Source: Ameyamaea chiangmaiensis
GTDB taxonomy: Bacteria; Pseudomonadota; Alphaproteobacteria; Acetobacterales; Acetobacteraceae
Direction: 5' to 3'
NCBI RefSeq assembly: GCF_025995235.1
Contig: NZ_BAPT01000006.1
Coordinates: 62,001 to 126,000, forward strand
DNA length: 64,000 bases
The position numbers and the translations under genes are program-made. The notes under the pieces are model-generated. The model worked only from the letters and a program-made list of their open reading frames with translations, was not told the DNA's origin and did not search any database. This document shows positions 63,782-64,000 of this stretch, one piece after another (within the stretch, counting starts at the first letter, position 1; every line of letters begins with the position of its first letter).

Positions 63782-64000
63782 GACCGCTCCTTGCGCGGGA
63801 TGTCGGCGCCGAAGACGGGCGGCGTGCCGTCCCAGATCGCGCGGTAATCGGCGATGTCCGGGCGTTTGGGGGCGTGCGGCTTGCCGTCGGGCGTGCCGAC
63901 GAACAGGAATCCGGCCAGGCGGTGCGGCGCGTGAAAGCCCAGCGCACCGGCCACGGCGGGGTCTTCGACCATGTCGCCGCTGACCCAGACGCCGCCGAAG
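63778..64000 (-). CDS. Nitroreductase-family protein, 5' end outside window
   Basis: Only the last ~73 residues are in the window: FGGVWVSGDMVEDPAVAGALGF, then HRLAGFLFVGTPDGKPHAPKRPDIADYRAIW and the stop. The GFLFVGTP end followed by a Pro-rich tail fits the NfnB/YdjA nitroreductase fold. It overlaps the ubiM start (ATGA), so the two are coupled. Confidence 0.7.
   Translation of the reverse strand, partial: FGGVWVSGDMVEDPAVAGALGFHAPHRLAGFLFVGTPDGKPHAPKRPDIADYRAIWDGTPPVFGADIPRKERS

Overview
The window looks like a chromosome segment of a motile, plant-associated acetic acid bacterium (Acetobacteraceae, Alphaproteobacteria). The evidence is high-GC codon use, the gene families present, a LexA box of the alphaproteobacterial type (GAAC-N7-GAAC), an alphaproteobacterial-style flagellar cluster with an FlbD relative, and ACC deaminase with an AcdR-like regulator. 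Genus cannot be fixed from the sequence alone.

Layout. 1-14.9 kb is ordinary core: an AsmA/DUF3971 envelope protein (3' end outside the window), a Bcp-type peroxiredoxin, envelope and exported small proteins, Aat transferase, a D-2-hydroxyacid dehydrogenase, an extensin-like protein, a nitroreductase, class I fructose-bisphosphate aldolase, a GntR regulator, an FAD/NAD(P)-binding protein, an APC permease and a methyltransferase. 15-23 kb carries a siderophore-type TonB receptor, then petB-petC-mtnP (bc1 cytochromes b and c1 without an adjacent Rieske gene), hemF and a TAT-exported Bug-like protein. 23-34.1 kb is accessory: a second TonB receptor with a GH3 beta-glucosidase, two gene relics, a beta-helix protein fused to two CbbX-like AAA+ domains, and a hybrid histidine kinase with a divergent response regulator. 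34.1-41 kb is a catabolic/transport block (LysR, amidase, SSS symporter with a small membrane partner, class II aldolase) ending in the divergent acdS/acdR pair. 41-45 kb holds a Yellow/MRJP-like exported protein and an SOS-boxed operon of a DNA-repair radical SAM protein and a DUF4130-UdgX glycosylase. 45-53.5 kb is a minus-strand flagellar operon fliF-fliG-fliH-fliN-flbD'-flhA-flhF-flhG. An ABC exporter follows.

55.6-62.5 kb is an AT-richer island that looks like a defence cluster: an HAD hydrolase overlapping a three-TM membrane protein, a GHKL ATPase with a C-terminal PD-(D/E)xK-like motif, a TIR-like protein flanked by two copies of a degenerate ~75-bp repeat, and a VapBC pair whose toxin reads into one repeat copy. 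The window ends in core genes again (a UbiM/UbiH-type hydroxylase and the 3' end of a nitroreductase).

Best candidates for something undescribed are the beta-helix/double-AAA+ protein (28421-31282) and the GHKL-nuclease/TIR-like genes of the island. The main regulatory observations are the SOS box at 42325-42339 and a TTTCC...GGAA palindrome seen in three intergenic regions. No tRNA, rRNA, CRISPR array or intact insertion sequence was found.
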